57,873 nucleotides of DNA, taken from NCBI RefSeq assembly GCF_002198655.1, contig NZ_MWLN01000210.1, forward strand, positions 1 through 57,873. Direction: 5' to 3'. Within the stretch, counting starts at the first letter, position 1, and each line of letters starts with the position of its first letter. The position numbers and the translations under genes are program-made. This DNA is from Kineosporia sp. A_224 (GTDB lineage Bacteria; Actinomycetota; Actinomycetes; Actinomycetales; Kineosporiaceae). The notes below the pieces were generated by a model. That model was not told the DNA's origin and did no database searches. It saw only the letters and a list, made by a program, of their open reading frames with translations. Of the stretch, positions 13,062 to 24,090 are shown piece after piece.

Positions 13062-14221
13062 CAGGCCTTCTTCCCGGTCTGGTCCGCCATGAGGTCGGCG
13101 AACCGGTCGAACAGGTACGCGGCGTCGTGCGGGCCGGCGGCCGCCTCCGGGTGGTACTGCACGGAGAACGCCGGCACGTCGAGGCAGCGCAGACCCTCGA
13201 CGACGCCGTCGTTGAGGCACACGTGGCTCACCTCGGCGCGCCCGTAGGGCGTGTCGGCGGGCCCGTCGACGGGCGCGTCGACGGCGAAGCCGTGGTTGTG
13301 CGCCGTGACCTCGACCTTGCCGGTCGTGCGGTCCATGACCGGCTGGTTGATGCCGCGGTGGCCGTAGCCGAGCTTGTACGTGCCGAAGCCGAGCGCCCGG
13401 CCGAGGATCTGGTTGCCGAAGCAGATGCCGAAGAACGGGATCCGCCGGTCGAGCACCTCGCGGAGCAGCTCGACGGGGTGCGTCGCGGCGCCCGGGTCGC
13501 CGGGGCCGTTGGAGAAGAACACCCCGTCGGCGCCGGTCGCGAGGATGTCCGCGAGCGTCGCGGTCGCCGGCAGGACGTGCACCTCCATGCCGCGCTGCGC
13601 CATCCGGTGCGGGGTCATCGACTTGATGCCGAGGTCGACCGCGGCGACCGTGAAGCGCTTCTCCCCGATCGCCGGGACGACGTAGGCGGCGTCCGTCGAG
13701 ACCTCGCCGGCGAGGTCGGCGCCGGCCATCTGCGGGGCGCCGCGGACCTCGGCGAGCAGCACGTCGTCCGACCGCAGCGCGGCCGCGCCGGAGAACACGC
13801 CGACCCGCATCGCGCCGCGCTCGCGCAGGTGCCGGGTGATCGCGCGGGTGTCGACCCCGCTGATCCCGACGACGCCCTGGGCGGCCAGCTCGTCGACGAG
13901 CTCGCGGCGCGAGCGCCAGCTGGACGCGCGCCGGGCGGGGTCGCGGACGACGTACCCCGCGACCCAGATCCGCCGGGACTCGCCGTCCTCGTCGTTGACG
14001 CCGGTGTTGCCGATGTGCGGCGCCGTCATGACGACGACCTGCCGGTGGTACGACGGGTCGGTGAGGGTCTCCTGGTAGCCGGTCATGCCGGTCGAGAAGA
14101 CCGCCTCCCCGACCGTCGAGCCGACGGCCCCGTACGCCTGCCCGCGCCAGGTGCGGCCGTCCTCGAGGACGAGCACCGCCGGGTCGGGGCCCGTCGTCGC
14201 GCCGGTCGTCGTCGCGGTCAT
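13061..14221 (-). CDS. carA: Carbamoyl-phosphate synthase small chain (glutaminase)
   Basis: Glutamine amidotransferase subunit supplying ammonia to CarB. The 386-residue product has the N-terminal CPSase domain ([30 protein letters not shown]) and a class I amidotransferase domain with the nucleophile in [16 protein letters not shown] and the His-Glu pair in [15 protein letters not shown] at 14221 overlaps the pyrC stop by four bases. Confidence 0.96.
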
Positions 14222-15554
14222 GCGTCCCTCCCGGGGGTCGTGCCCGGGCGCGGCCCGGCGAGCTTGCCGTCCAGGACGGTCGGGTGCCCGGCGTAGAAGG
14301 TCGCGACGACCTGGCCGGGCAGCTCACGGCCGCGGAACGGCGAGTTGCGGCCCATCGTCGCCATCGTGTGCGGCTCGACGGTCCAGCGGGCCGCCGGGTC
14401 GACGAGCGTGAGGTGGGCGGGCTCGCCGACGACGAGCGGGCGGCCCTGGTCGGCGAGCCGGCCGATCCGTGCCGGGGCGGCCGACATCCGCTGCGCGACG
14501 CCCGCCCAGTCGAGGAGCCCGGTCTCGACCATCGTGTGCTGGACGACGGACAGCGCCGTCTCCAGCCCGGTCATCCCCATCGCGGCCGCGGCCCACTCGC
14601 AGTCCTTGTCCTCGACCGGGTGCGGGGCGTGGTCGGTGGCGACGATGTCGATCGTGCCGTCGGCCAGGGCCTCGCGCAGCGCCATGACGTCCTCGGCGGT
14701 GCGCAGCGGCGGGTTCACCTTGAAGACCGGGTCGTAGCTGCGGACCTCCTCGTCGGTGAGGAGCAGGTGGTGCGGGGTGACCTCGGCGGTGACGTCGATG
14801 CCGCGGCCCTTGGCCCAGCGGACGATCTCGACGGAGCCGGCCGTCGACAGGTGGCACACGTGCAGGCGGGAGCCGACGTGCCCGGCGAGCAGGACGTCGC
14901 GGGCGATGATCGCCTCCTCGGCGACCGCCGGCCAGCCGCGCAGCCCGAGGACGGCGGAGACCGCGCCCTCGTGCATCTGCGCGCCGTCGGTGAGCCGCGG
15001 CTCCTGCGCGTGCTGGGCGACGACGCCGTCGAACGCCTTGACGTACTCCAGGGCCCGGCGCATGAGGACGGCGTCGCTGACGCACTTCCCGTCGTCCGAG
15101 AAGACCCGGACGCCGGCCGCGGAGTCGGCCATCGCACCGAGCTCGGCGAGCCGCTCCCCCGCCAGGCCCACCGTCACGGCGCCGACCGGGCGGACGTCGA
15201 CCCAGCCGGAGCGGCGGCCGAGCCGCCAGACCTGCTCGACGACGCCCGCGGTGTCCGCGACGGGGTCGGTGTTGGCCATCGCGTGGACCGCGGTGAAGCC
15301 GCCCCGTGCGGCCGCCTGGGAGCCGGTCTCGACGGTCTCGGCGTCCTCCCGGCCCGGCTCGCGCAGGTGGGTGTGCAGGTCGACGAGCCCCGGCAGGAGG
15401 ACGAGGCCGTCGGCGTCGAGGACGCTGGCGCCGGCCGCGGAAAGCCCCGGGCCGATCTCGGCGACGACGCCGTTCTCGACGAGGACGTCGGTCGGCTGGC
15501 CGCCGAGGACGCGCGAGCGCCGGACCAGCCAGGTCGTGCCGGCCGTCGTGGTGG

Positions 15555-15558
<4 letters not shown>
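14218..15558 (-). CDS. pyrC: Dihydroorotase
   Basis: Cyclises carbamoyl aspartate to dihydroorotate. The 446-residue type I enzyme has zinc ligands in [10 protein letters not shown], an FSDDGKCV segment where type I enzymes carry the metal-bridging Asp, the LHVCHLST histidine, and TDHAPH. The GTG at 15558 overlaps the pyrB stop by four bases. Confidence 0.95.
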
Positions 15559-17414
<1,856 letters not shown>

Positions 17415-17429
17415 GTAACTCTCCGTGAC
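17415..17429 (+). promoter_or_regulatory. BldD-box-like palindrome upstream of bldD
   Basis: The 15 bases GTAACTCTCCGTGAC form GTNAC-N5-GTNAC and match the described BldD operator consensus (nTnACnCWGnGTnAn) at all but one fixed position. The site lies 10 bases before the bldD ATG. BldD is known to repress its own gene in streptomycetes, so autoregulation is the natural reading; it is an inference here. Confidence 0.6.
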
Positions 17430-17438
17430 CATCAGCGC

Positions 17439-17936
17439 ATGGCCTCCGACTACGCCCGGGCACTTGGCGCCCGACTCCGCGCGATCCGCACCCAGCAGGG
17501 TCTGTCCTTGCACGGTGTCGAGGAGAAGTCCGAGGGCCGCTGGAAGGCGGTCGTCGTCGGCTCCTACGAGCGAGGTGACCGCGCCGTGACCGTCCAGCGG
17601 CTCGCCGAACTCGCCGACTTCTACGGTGTGCCGGTGCAGGCGCTCCTGCCCGACGCTGCCCCGACGGGCAGCAGCGAGCCGCCGCCGAAGCTGGTCCTCG
17701 ACCTCGAGCGTCTCCAGTCCGTTCCCGCCGAGAAGGCCGGTCCCCTCGCGCGGTACGCCGCGACGATCCAGGGCCAGCGCGGCGACTACAACGGCAAGGT
17801 GCTCTCCATCCGCACGGACGACCTCCGCACGCTCGCCGTGATCTACGACGTGCCGCCGGCCGTCCTCGCCGAGCAACTCATCGCGTGGGGCGTCCTCAAC
17901 GCCGACGCGCGACGCGCCGTCGCCGCCGAGGACTGA
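17439..17936 (+). CDS. bldD: Developmental regulator BldD (c-di-GMP-responsive)
   Basis: Transcription factor that, dimerised by c-di-GMP, represses sporulation genes in streptomycetes. The 165-residue product begins with an Xre-type helix-turn-helix domain (ARLRAIRTQQGLSLHGVEEK, then VVVGSYERGDRAVTVQRLAE). The C-terminal domain carries RGD-X8-RxxD with residues Arg114, Asp116, Arg125 and Asp128, the same numbering as the c-di-GMP signature of the streptomycete protein. ATG at 17439 is chosen for family fit; the ribosome binding site is weak. Divergent from pyrR, as in other actinobacteria. Confidence 0.95.
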   Translation: MASDYARALGARLRAIRTQQGLSLHGVEEKSEGRWKAVVVGSYERGDRAVTVQRLAELADFYGVPVQALLPDAAPTGSSEPPPKLVLDLERLQSVPAEKAGPLARYAATIQGQRGDYNGKVLSIRTDDLRTLAVIYDVPPAVLAEQLIAWGVLNADARRAVAAED

Positions 17937-17946
17937 CAGCAGCGGA

Positions 17947-17988
17947 ACGGCCCGGACGCCCCGTCTGCGCGGGTGCGGTCCGGGCCGT
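17947..17988. terminator. Bidirectional terminator between bldD and nusB
   Basis: A perfect 11-bp inverted repeat (ACGGCCCGGAC at 17947-17957 and its complement at 17978-17988) with a 20-base loop lies 10 bases after the bldD stop and 54 bases downstream of the convergent nusB stop. Confidence 0.7.
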
Positions 17989-18042
17989 CAGCTTGTCCCG
18001 ACGATCGTCCGGTCGATGGTGCGGTGCCGGGTCTCACCGGTG

Positions 18043-18450
18043 TCAGGCGGGGCGTCCCGCCACGGTGAGCAGCCGGCCGAGCAGGCCGTTGACGAACGAC
18101 GGTGACTCGTCGGTCGACAGCGACCGGGCGAGCTCGACGGCCTCGTCGATGGCGACGGCGTCCGGCACGTCGTCGTTGTAGAGCAGCTCCCAGGCGCCGA
18201 TCCGCAGCACGCAGCGGTCGACGCCGGGCATCCGTTCGAGCGTCCAGCCGTGCGAGTACGTGGAGAGCAGCTCGTCGATCCGCTCCCGCTCGGCGACCAC
18301 GCCCTCGACGATCTGCGCCGAGTAGTCCCCCACCGGGGGCTCGGCGGCCTCGCGCCGCTCGCGCAGCACGTCGAGGGCCGCCAGCCCGCGCTGGTCGGCC
18401 TCGAAGAGGATGTCGAGGGCCCGCTTGCGGGCCTTGCTCCGGGCGCCCAA
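18043..18450 (-). CDS. nusB: Transcription antitermination factor NusB
   Basis: RNA-binding protein of the rRNA antitermination complex. The 135-residue product has the family pattern SKARKRALDILFEADQRG at the N-terminus, RCVLRIGAWELLY, and AIDEAVELARSL with FVNGLLGRL at the end. It follows efp by four bases, a typical pair. Confidence 0.95.
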   Translation of the reverse strand: MGARSKARKRALDILFEADQRGLAALDVLRERREAAEPPVGDYSAQIVEGVVAERERIDELLSTYSHGWTLERMPGVDRCVLRIGAWELLYNDDVPDAVAIDEAVELARSLSTDESPSFVNGLLGRLLTVAGRPA

Positions 18451-18454
18451 GGGC

Positions 18455-19015
18455 TCAGTTCACCCGGCCGAGGTAGCTGCCGTCGCGGGTGTCGACCTTG
18501 ACCTTCGTGCCCGTCTCGAGGAAGAGCGGCACCTGGATCTCGTAGCCGGTCTCGACGGTCGCCGGCTTCGTGCCGCCCGTCGAGCGGTCGCCCTGCAGGC
18601 CCGGCTCGGTGTAGGTGATCTCGAGGACGACCGACGTCGGCATCTCGACGTAGAGCGGGATCCCGTCGTGGGTCGCGACCATCGCCTCCATGTTCTCCAG
18701 GAGGAAGTGCGCGGCGTCCCCGACGGTGACCTCCGGCACGAGCAGCTGGTCGAACGTGTTGGTGTCCATGAAGACGTAGTCGGTGCCGTCCTTGTACAGG
18801 TACTGCATGTCGCGCTTGTCGACGGTGGCGGTGTCGACCTTCGTGCCCGCGTTGAACGTCTTGTCGACGACCTTGCCGGACAGGACGTTCTTGAGCTTCG
18901 TGCGGACGAACGCGCCGCCCTTGCCGGGCTTGACGTGCTGGAACTCGACGACGGCCCAGAGGTTGCCGTCGAGGTTGAGCACGAGGCCGTTCTTCAGGTC
19001 GTTGGTGGTGGCCAC
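18455..19015 (-). CDS. efp: Elongation factor P
   Basis: Helps ribosomes through polyproline stretches. The 186-residue, three-domain protein starts [15 protein letters not shown], has the tip loop [18 protein letters not shown] with Lys32 at the position modified in other bacteria, and ends with the [20 protein letters not shown] signature. No modification enzyme gene is in the window. The 88-base upstream gap holds a TTGACA-like hexamer but no clear -10. Confidence 0.96.
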   Translation of the reverse strand: MATTNDLKNGLVLNLDGNLWAVVEFQHVKPGKGGAFVRTKLKNVLSGKVVDKTFNAGTKVDTATVDKRDMQYLYKDGTDYVFMDTNTFDQLLVPEVTVGDAAHFLLENMEAMVATHDGIPLYVEMPTSVVLEITYTEPGLQGDRSTGGTKPATVETGYEIQVPLFLETGTKVKVDTRDGSYLGRVN

Positions 19016-19103
19016 GGTTCTGCCTTCATCGGTGTCGCGGGCACGCGTGCACCCGTCGGAGGTGTCAAGGGTCTGTGCCAGGGGTCTGGCGGACCGTCAG
19101 ATC

Positions 19104-19553
19104 CTACCGGGCGCGCGCGGCGACGGCGCGCAGCGCGAGGTCGTACGAGCCGAGGCCGAACCCGGCGACGGTGCCCGTCGAGACCCCCGCGACGACGCTC
19201 GTGTGACGGAACGTCTCGCGCGTCGCGGGGTTCGACAGGTGCACCTCGACGAGCGTCAGGCCGGCGCTCGTGACCTGCGCGCACGCGTCGCGGACGGCGT
19301 AGCTGTAGTGCGTGAACGCCGCCGGGTTGAGCACGACGTGGGAGCGGGTGTCGACGGCCTCGTGCAGCCAGCCGACGAGCGTGGCCTCGTCGTCGGTCTG
19401 CCGGACGTCGGCGACCAGGCCCAGCTCGTCGGCCACGGCCCGGCAGCGGGCCGCGAGGTCCTCGATCGTCTCGTGGCCGTAGACCTCCGGCTCCCGGGTG
19501 CCGAGCCGGCCGAGGTTGGGGCCGTTGAGGACGAGGACGCGCGGGCTGCTCAC
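19104..19553 (-). CDS. aroQ: 3-dehydroquinate dehydratase, type II
   Basis: Third step of the shikimate pathway. The 149-residue product has the family length and motifs: LVLNGPNLGRLGTREPEVYG with the catalytic tyrosine, NPAAFTHYSYAVRDA, and VEVHLSNPATRETFRHTSVV with the active-site histidine region. Gly replaces the usual Asn in NLNRLG. The GTG at 19553 follows the methyltransferase stop by 11 bases. It is separated from aroB, aroK and aroC by two unrelated genes. Confidence 0.93.
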   Translation of the reverse strand: MSSPRVLVLNGPNLGRLGTREPEVYGHETIEDLAARCRAVADELGLVADVRQTDDEATLVGWLHEAVDTRSHVVLNPAAFTHYSYAVRDACAQVTSAGLTLVEVHLSNPATRETFRHTSVVAGVSTGTVAGFGLGSYDLALRAVAARAR

Positions 19554-19564
19554 GGCCGCCGAGC

Positions 19565-20428
19565 CTAACGGCCCCGTTCCGCCACGACGAGCAGGTACTC
19601 CCACTCCATGACCCCGTCGGCGAGGGCGTCGTCCCCGAGGGCCGCCAGGGCGGCGTCCAGGGCCGCGACGTCGTCCGGCCGGTCCGCCAGGGCCGCGTAG
19701 GCGGCCACCGTGGGCCCGTAGGCGGCCTTGAACAGGTCGCGCCACTGCGCACCCGAGGTGAAGCCCTCCACGAGCACCTGACGGCGCTCGAGGTGGAGCG
19801 CGGTCGTCCCCGCCCCGAGGAGGGACCGCACGTGGTCCTCGTCCCCCCACAGCGGCGGCGGCTGCGCGCCGGGCGGCGGCGGGGCCGCGAACGGCTTCAT
19901 GGTGGCGAAGAGCCGGCCGACGAAGCCCTGCGGCGTCCAGTTCGCGAGGGCGATCGTGCCGCCGGGCCGGGTGACCCGGAGCAGCTCGGCGGCGGCGTCC
20001 GGGTGGTGAGGGGCGAACATGACGCCGACGCTCGACAGGACGACGTCGAACTCGCCGTCGCCGTGCGGCAGCGCCTCGGCGTCGGCGACCTGCCAGTCGA
20101 GGCGGGCCGCGACGTCGTCGCCGAAGGCCTGCGCCTCCGCCCGGCCGGCGTCGAGCAGGACGGGGGCGATGTCGGACGCGACGACGGTCGCGCCGCGGAC
20201 GGCGGCCGGGATCGCCGCGTTGCCGGCGCCGGCGCCGACGTCGAGGACGTGCTGCCCGGCGCGGACGCCGGCCGCCTCGACGAGGTCGGCGCCGAGGTGC
20301 GGGATGACGCGGTGGGCGACCGAGGGGAAGTCCCCGAGGGCCCACATCGTCGCGTGGCGGGCCTTGAGGGCCCGGTCGGCGTCGTCGCCGACGTGGTAGG
20401 TGCTCTGCTGCGTGGTCTTGGTCGACAT
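19565..20428 (-). CDS. SAM-dependent class I methyltransferase
   Basis: The 287-residue protein has a Rossmann-fold methyltransferase core: motif I HVLDVGAGAGNAAIPAA, VVASDIAPVLL, DAEALPHGDGEFDVVLSS and the RPGGTIALANW strand. It resembles ubiquinone/menaquinone-type methyltransferases, but the substrate is unknown. ATG at 20428 is preferred; a TTG three codons earlier is possible, and neither has a good ribosome binding site. It is divergent from an HxlR regulator with operator-like repeats in between, so it is probably the regulator's target. Confidence 0.8.
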   Translation of the reverse strand: MSTKTTQQSTYHVGDDADRALKARHATMWALGDFPSVAHRVIPHLGADLVEAAGVRAGQHVLDVGAGAGNAAIPAAVRGATVVASDIAPVLLDAGRAEAQAFGDDVAARLDWQVADAEALPHGDGEFDVVLSSVGVMFAPHHPDAAAELLRVTRPGGTIALANWTPQGFVGRLFATMKPFAAPPPPGAQPPPLWGDEDHVRSLLGAGTTALHLERRQVLVEGFTSGAQWRDLFKAAYGPTVAAYAALADRPDDVAALDAALAALGDDALADGVMEWEYLLVVAERGR

Positions 20429-20464
20429 GTCTGCCAACGTACGAAGCCGGCGGTGCCGCTCCTA

Positions 20465-20509
20465 GTACACGATCTGTACCGCATACACGATCTGTACCGC
20501 GATCGGTAC
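20465..20509. promoter_or_regulatory. Tandem GTAC palindromes, likely HxlR-type operators
   Basis: Three palindromes follow each other in the divergent gap: GTACA-CGATC-TGTAC (20465-20479), ATACA-CGATC-TGTAC (20483-20497), and GTACC-N6-GGTAC (20494-20509), which shares its left half with the second. HxlR-family dimers often bind GTAC-type inverted repeats. The array lies 10 bases before the regulator ATG and 37 bases before the methyltransferase start, placing it over both promoters. Confidence 0.65.
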
Positions 20510-20518
20510 CGTTGGGCG

Positions 20519-21232
20519 ATGGGTGCCCCGTATCACCAGTTCTGCCCGGTGGCGAAGGCGATGGAGCTCCTCGACGAGCGCTGGACGATGCTGCTCGTCC
20601 GCGAGCTCGTGACCGGCAGCGAGCGGTTCAACGACCTGCGGCGCGGGCTGCCGCGGATGTCGCCGACGCTGCTGTCCCGGCGGCTGCAGCAGCTCACCCG
20701 GGCGGGCCTCGTCCGCCGGGTCGAGGACGGCGCCGACGTCCGCTACGTGCTCACCGAGGCCGGCCGCGAGCTGCGCCCCGTCGTCGAGGCGCTCGGCGCC
20801 TGGGGCACCCGCTGGATCGGCGAGATCGGCGACGCCGACCTCGACCCGAAGCTGCTGCTGTGGGACATGCACCGCAACGTCGACCTGGCGGCCGTCCCGT
20901 CGCGCCGGACCGTCGTCCGGTTCCGGTTCACCGACCCCGGCGTCGTCGACCGGGACTGGTGGCTCGTCATCAGCCCGGACGATGTGGACGTCTGCGACGC
21001 CGACCCCGGGCACCCGGTCGCGGCGTCCGTCACCGGGTCGCTGCACGGCGTCACGCGGTGGTGGAACGGCGACCTGTCGTGGCCCGCCCTCGTGCGGGCC
21101 GGCACGGTGAGCGTCGAGGCGCCGTCCGGCGTCCGGCGGGCGCTGCCCGGCTGGTTCGCCCGGTCGCCGTTCGCCGAGGTCCCGCGGCCGCCGGCCGCCG
21201 CCGGGCGGGTCGAGGTGCCGGCTACGCGCTGA
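20519..21232 (+). CDS. HxlR-family transcriptional regulator with SCP2-like C-terminal domain
   Basis: The 237-residue product starts with the winged-helix HxlR core (FCPVAKAMELLDERWTMLLV, RFNDLRRGLPRMSPTLLSRR, LTEAGRELRPVVEALGAW). The second half (about residues 125-225; VRFRFTDPGVVDRDWWLVIS, TRWWNGDLSW) resembles the SCP2 sterol-binding-like domain seen in longer HxlR proteins, suggesting sensing of a hydrophobic ligand. It is divergent from the methyltransferase gene; its 3' end overlaps the convergent aroB by 11 bases. Confidence 0.85.
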   Translation: MGAPYHQFCPVAKAMELLDERWTMLLVRELVTGSERFNDLRRGLPRMSPTLLSRRLQQLTRAGLVRRVEDGADVRYVLTEAGRELRPVVEALGAWGTRWIGEIGDADLDPKLLLWDMHRNVDLAAVPSRRTVVRFRFTDPGVVDRDWWLVISPDDVDVCDADPGHPVAASVTGSLHGVTRWWNGDLSWPALVRAGTVSVEAPSGVRRALPGWFARSPFAEVPRPPAAAGRVEVPATR

Positions 21233-22322
21233 CGGCGGCGTAGGCCCCGACGAGCAGGTCCGGGTCGGGGCCCTCGAGCCGCACCGGCCGGCCGACGTCC
21301 TCGAGGACGACGAAGCGCAGCAGGTCGCCGCGGGTCTTCTTGTCCCGGCGCATGACGTCGAGGAGGGTCTCCCAGCGGCCCGCCGGGTAGGTCAGCGGCA
21401 GCCCCAGGGTGCCGAGCACCTCGCGGTGCCGGTCGACGAGGGCCGGCGGGGTGCTCCCTGCGAGCCGCCCGAGCTCCGCGGCGAACACCATGCCCAGGCT
21501 CACCGCCGCGCCGTGCCGCCAGGTGTACCCCTCGACCTGCTCGACGGCGTGGCCGAAGGTGTGGCCGTAGTTGAGGATCTCCCGCAGGTGGGACTCCTTG
21601 AGGTCCTCGGTGACGACGCGGGCCTTGACGGCGACGCTGCGCTCGACGAGCTCGCGCAGCACCGGGGAGTCCCAGGAGGTCGCCGCGACCCGGTCGGCCT
21701 CGACGAGGTCGAGGATCCGCGGGTCGGCGATGAAACCGGTCTTGACGACCTCGGCGAGGCCGGCGGCGAGGTCCTCCGGCGGCAGCGTCGACAGCGCCGA
21801 CAGGTCGCAGAGCACCCCGGCCGGCGGGTGGAAGGCGCCGACCAGGTTCTTGCCCTCGGCGGTGTTGATGCCGGTCTTGCCGCCGACGGCGGCGTCGACC
21901 ATCGCGAGCAGCGTCGTCGGGACCTGGACGACCCGCACCCCGCGCAGCCACGTCGACGCGACGAAGCCCGCGAGGTCGGTCACCGCTCCCCCGCCGACGC
22001 CGACGACCGCGTCGGTCCGGGTGAAGCCGGCCCGCCCGAGCACGCCCCAGCAGTCGGCGAGGACGGCGGCGGTCTTGGCGCCCTCGCCGTCCGGGACCTC
22101 GGTGACGTAGGCCTCGTAGCCGGCCGCCAGCAGGTCCGCCCGGACCGCCTCGCCGCGGGCGCGCAGGCCCGCGGGGTGGACGACGAGCACCCGCTGGGCG
22201 CCCGCGAGCAGGCCCGGCAGCGCGCCGAGGAGGTCGTGCCCGACGACGACGTCGTAGGCGTTCGGGCCGGCCGGGTCGCCCCCGGCACCGGGGCCGACGC
22301 GCAGCCGGGTGGCGCTGGTCAC
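21222..22322 (-). CDS. aroB: 3-dehydroquinate synthase
   Basis: Second shikimate pathway enzyme. The 366-residue product has the NAD-binding VGVGGGAVTDLAGFVASTWL, the substrate region VDAAVGGKTGINTAEGKNL, and the zinc-binding EILNYGHTFGHAVE. GTG at 22322 overlaps the aroK stop by four bases. The TAG stop lies inside the end of the HxlR gene on the other strand. Confidence 0.95.
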   Translation of the reverse strand: MTSATRLRVGPGAGGDPAGPNAYDVVVGHDLLGALPGLLAGAQRVLVVHPAGLRARGEAVRADLLAAGYEAYVTEVPDGEGAKTAAVLADCWGVLGRAGFTRTDAVVGVGGGAVTDLAGFVASTWLRGVRVVQVPTTLLAMVDAAVGGKTGINTAEGKNLVGAFHPPAGVLCDLSALSTLPPEDLAAGLAEVVKTGFIADPRILDLVEADRVAATSWDSPVLRELVERSVAVKARVVTEDLKESHLREILNYGHTFGHAVEQVEGYTWRHGAAVSLGMVFAAELGRLAGSTPPALVDRHREVLGTLGLPLTYPAGRWETLLDVMRRDKKTRGDLLRFVVLEDVGRPVRLEGPDPDLLVGAYAAVSA

Positions 22323-22867
22323 GCGTCCGCCGTGAGACCGAGCGCGTCGAGGACTGCGGCCGCGACCTCCTCGGGGCTGCGCCCGTCGGTGGCGACGACG
22401 GCGGTCGCGACCCGCTCGTAGACCGGACGGCGCCCTTCCATGATCCGCAGCCACTGCGCGCGCGGGTTGCCGAGCAGCAGCGGCCGGTCCCGGTTGAGGC
22501 CGATCCGGCGGGCCGCGTCGGTGACCTGGACGTCGAGGAAGACGACGGTGTGGCCGCGCAGCGCGTCCTCGGTGAGCGGGTCCATGACGGCGCCGCCGCC
22601 GAGCGCCAGCACACCGGGGTGCTCGCGCAGCGCGGTCGCCACGGCGGCGCGCTCCAGGTCCCGGAACACCGGCTCGCCGTCGTCGACGAAGACGTCGGAG
22701 ACCGACTTGCCGGCGACCGTCTCGACGTCGGAGTCGGTGTCCCGCAGGGCGAGCCCGAGCCGGGCGGCGACGAGCCGGCCCACCGTCGACTTGCCCGAAC
22801 CCATCGGGCCGACGAGCACGACGGCGGGGCGCACCGCTGCGGCGTCGTCCGGGGCGCCGCCGCTCAC
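22319..22867 (-). CDS. aroK: Shikimate kinase
   Basis: Phosphorylates shikimate. The 182-residue product has Walker [14 protein letters not shown] (residues 18-30), the shikimate-binding DTDSDVE and VLALGGGAV segments, and the [12 protein letters not shown] lid. It overlaps aroC by four bases, giving a coupled aroC-aroK-aroB unit. Confidence 0.95.
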   Translation of the reverse strand: MSGGAPDDAAAVRPAVVLVGPMGSGKSTVGRLVAARLGLALRDTDSDVETVAGKSVSDVFVDDGEPVFRDLERAAVATALREHPGVLALGGGAVMDPLTEDALRGHTVVFLDVQVTDAARRIGLNRDRPLLLGNPRAQWLRIMEGRRPVYERVATAVVATDGRSPEEVAAAVLDALGLTADA

Positions 22868-24063
22868 GAGCCCTCGCTGCGGAGCAGGTCCGGCAGCGCG
22901 TCGAGGTAGGAGCGGACGTTGCGCGCGGTCTCGGTGACGCTGTCGCCGCCGAACTTCTCCAGGACGGCGTCGGCGAGCACGAGGGCGACCATCGCCTCGG
23001 CGACGACCCCGGCGGCCGGGACCGCGCAGACGTCGGAGCGCTGGTTGATCGCGACGGCGGCCTCGCCGGTCGCGACGTCGACGGTGTCGAGCGCCCGCGG
23101 GACCGTCGAGATCGGCTTCATCGCGGCGCGCACGCGCAGCACGTCACCGGTGCTCATGCCGCCCTCGGTGCCGCCGGCACGCCCGGTCCGGCGCCGGATG
23201 ACGCCGTCCACCCGCTCGATCTCGTCGTGCGCCGCGGACCCGCGGCGGCGGGCCGTCGTGAAGCCGTCGCCGACCTCGACCCCCTTGATCGCCTGCACGC
23301 CCATGAGGGCCCCGGCGAGGCGGGCGTCGAGCCGGCGGTCCCAGTGGACGTGGCTGCCCAGGCCCGGCGGCAGCCCGTAGGCGACGACCTCGACGATCCC
23401 GCCGACGGTGTCGCCGTCCTTGCGGCAGGCGTCGATCTCGGCGACCATCGCGGCGCTCGTCGCGGCGTCGTGGCAGCGCACCGGGTCGGCGTCGAGCGCC
23501 TTGACGTCGTCGGGACCGGGCAGGTCGCTGCCCTCGGGCACCTCGACCGGGCCGATCCCCACGGTGTGGCTGACGAGCCGGACCCCGGCGGCCTGCTCGA
23601 GGAACGCCGACGCCACCGCGCCGAGCGCGACCCGGGCCGCGGTCTCGCGGGCGCTGGCCCGCTCGAGGACCGGGCGCGCGTCGTCGAAGCCGTACTTCTG
23701 CATGCCGACGAGGTCGGCGTGCCCCGGCCGCGGCCGGGTCAGCGGGGCGTTGCGGGCCTGCGCCTCGAGGACGTCCTGCGGCACCGGGTCGGCCGACATG
23801 ACCGTCTCCCACTTGGGCCACTCGGTGTTCCCGACCTCGACGGCGACCGGGCCGCCCTGGGTCAGGCCGTGCCGCAGCCCGCCGAGGAACCGGACGGCGT
23901 CCTGCTCGAACTTCATGCGCGCGCCGCGGCCGTGGCCGAGGCGTCGGCGCTCGAGGGCAGCCTGGACGTCGTCGCTGGTCACCCGCACCCCGGCGGGCAG
24001 ACCTTCGAGGACGCCGACGAGTGCGGGGCCGTGGGACTCCCCCGCCGTGAGCCAGCGAAGCAT
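22864..24063 (-). CDS. aroC: Chorismate synthase
   Basis: Last common step of aromatic synthesis. The 399-residue product begins [21 protein letters not shown] and has [26 protein letters not shown], and the [11 protein letters not shown] signature for flavin and substrate binding. GGGAGG precedes the ATG at 24063. It lies 27 bases downstream of the last pilus gene with no terminator between, so pilus transcripts may run into aroC. Confidence 0.96.
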   Translation of the reverse strand: MLRWLTAGESHGPALVGVLEGLPAGVRVTSDDVQAALERRRLGHGRGARMKFEQDAVRFLGGLRHGLTQGGPVAVEVGNTEWPKWETVMSADPVPQDVLEAQARNAPLTRPRPGHADLVGMQKYGFDDARPVLERASARETAARVALGAVASAFLEQAAGVRLVSHTVGIGPVEVPEGSDLPGPDDVKALDADPVRCHDAATSAAMVAEIDACRKDGDTVGGIVEVVAYGLPPGLGSHVHWDRRLDARLAGALMGVQAIKGVEVGDGFTTARRRGSAAHDEIERVDGVIRRRTGRAGGTEGGMSTGDVLRVRAAMKPISTVPRALDTVDVATGEAAVAINQRSDVCAVPAAGVVAEAMVALVLADAVLEKFGGDSVTETARNVRSYLDALPDLLRSEGS

Positions 24064-24090
24064 GGGGCCGATCCTCCCACGCCCGCCGGG

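Noticed and set aside
19016-19103. TTGACA upstream of efp as a standard promoter
   Set aside because: No TAnnnT box at the right spacing; left only as a remark in the efp entry.
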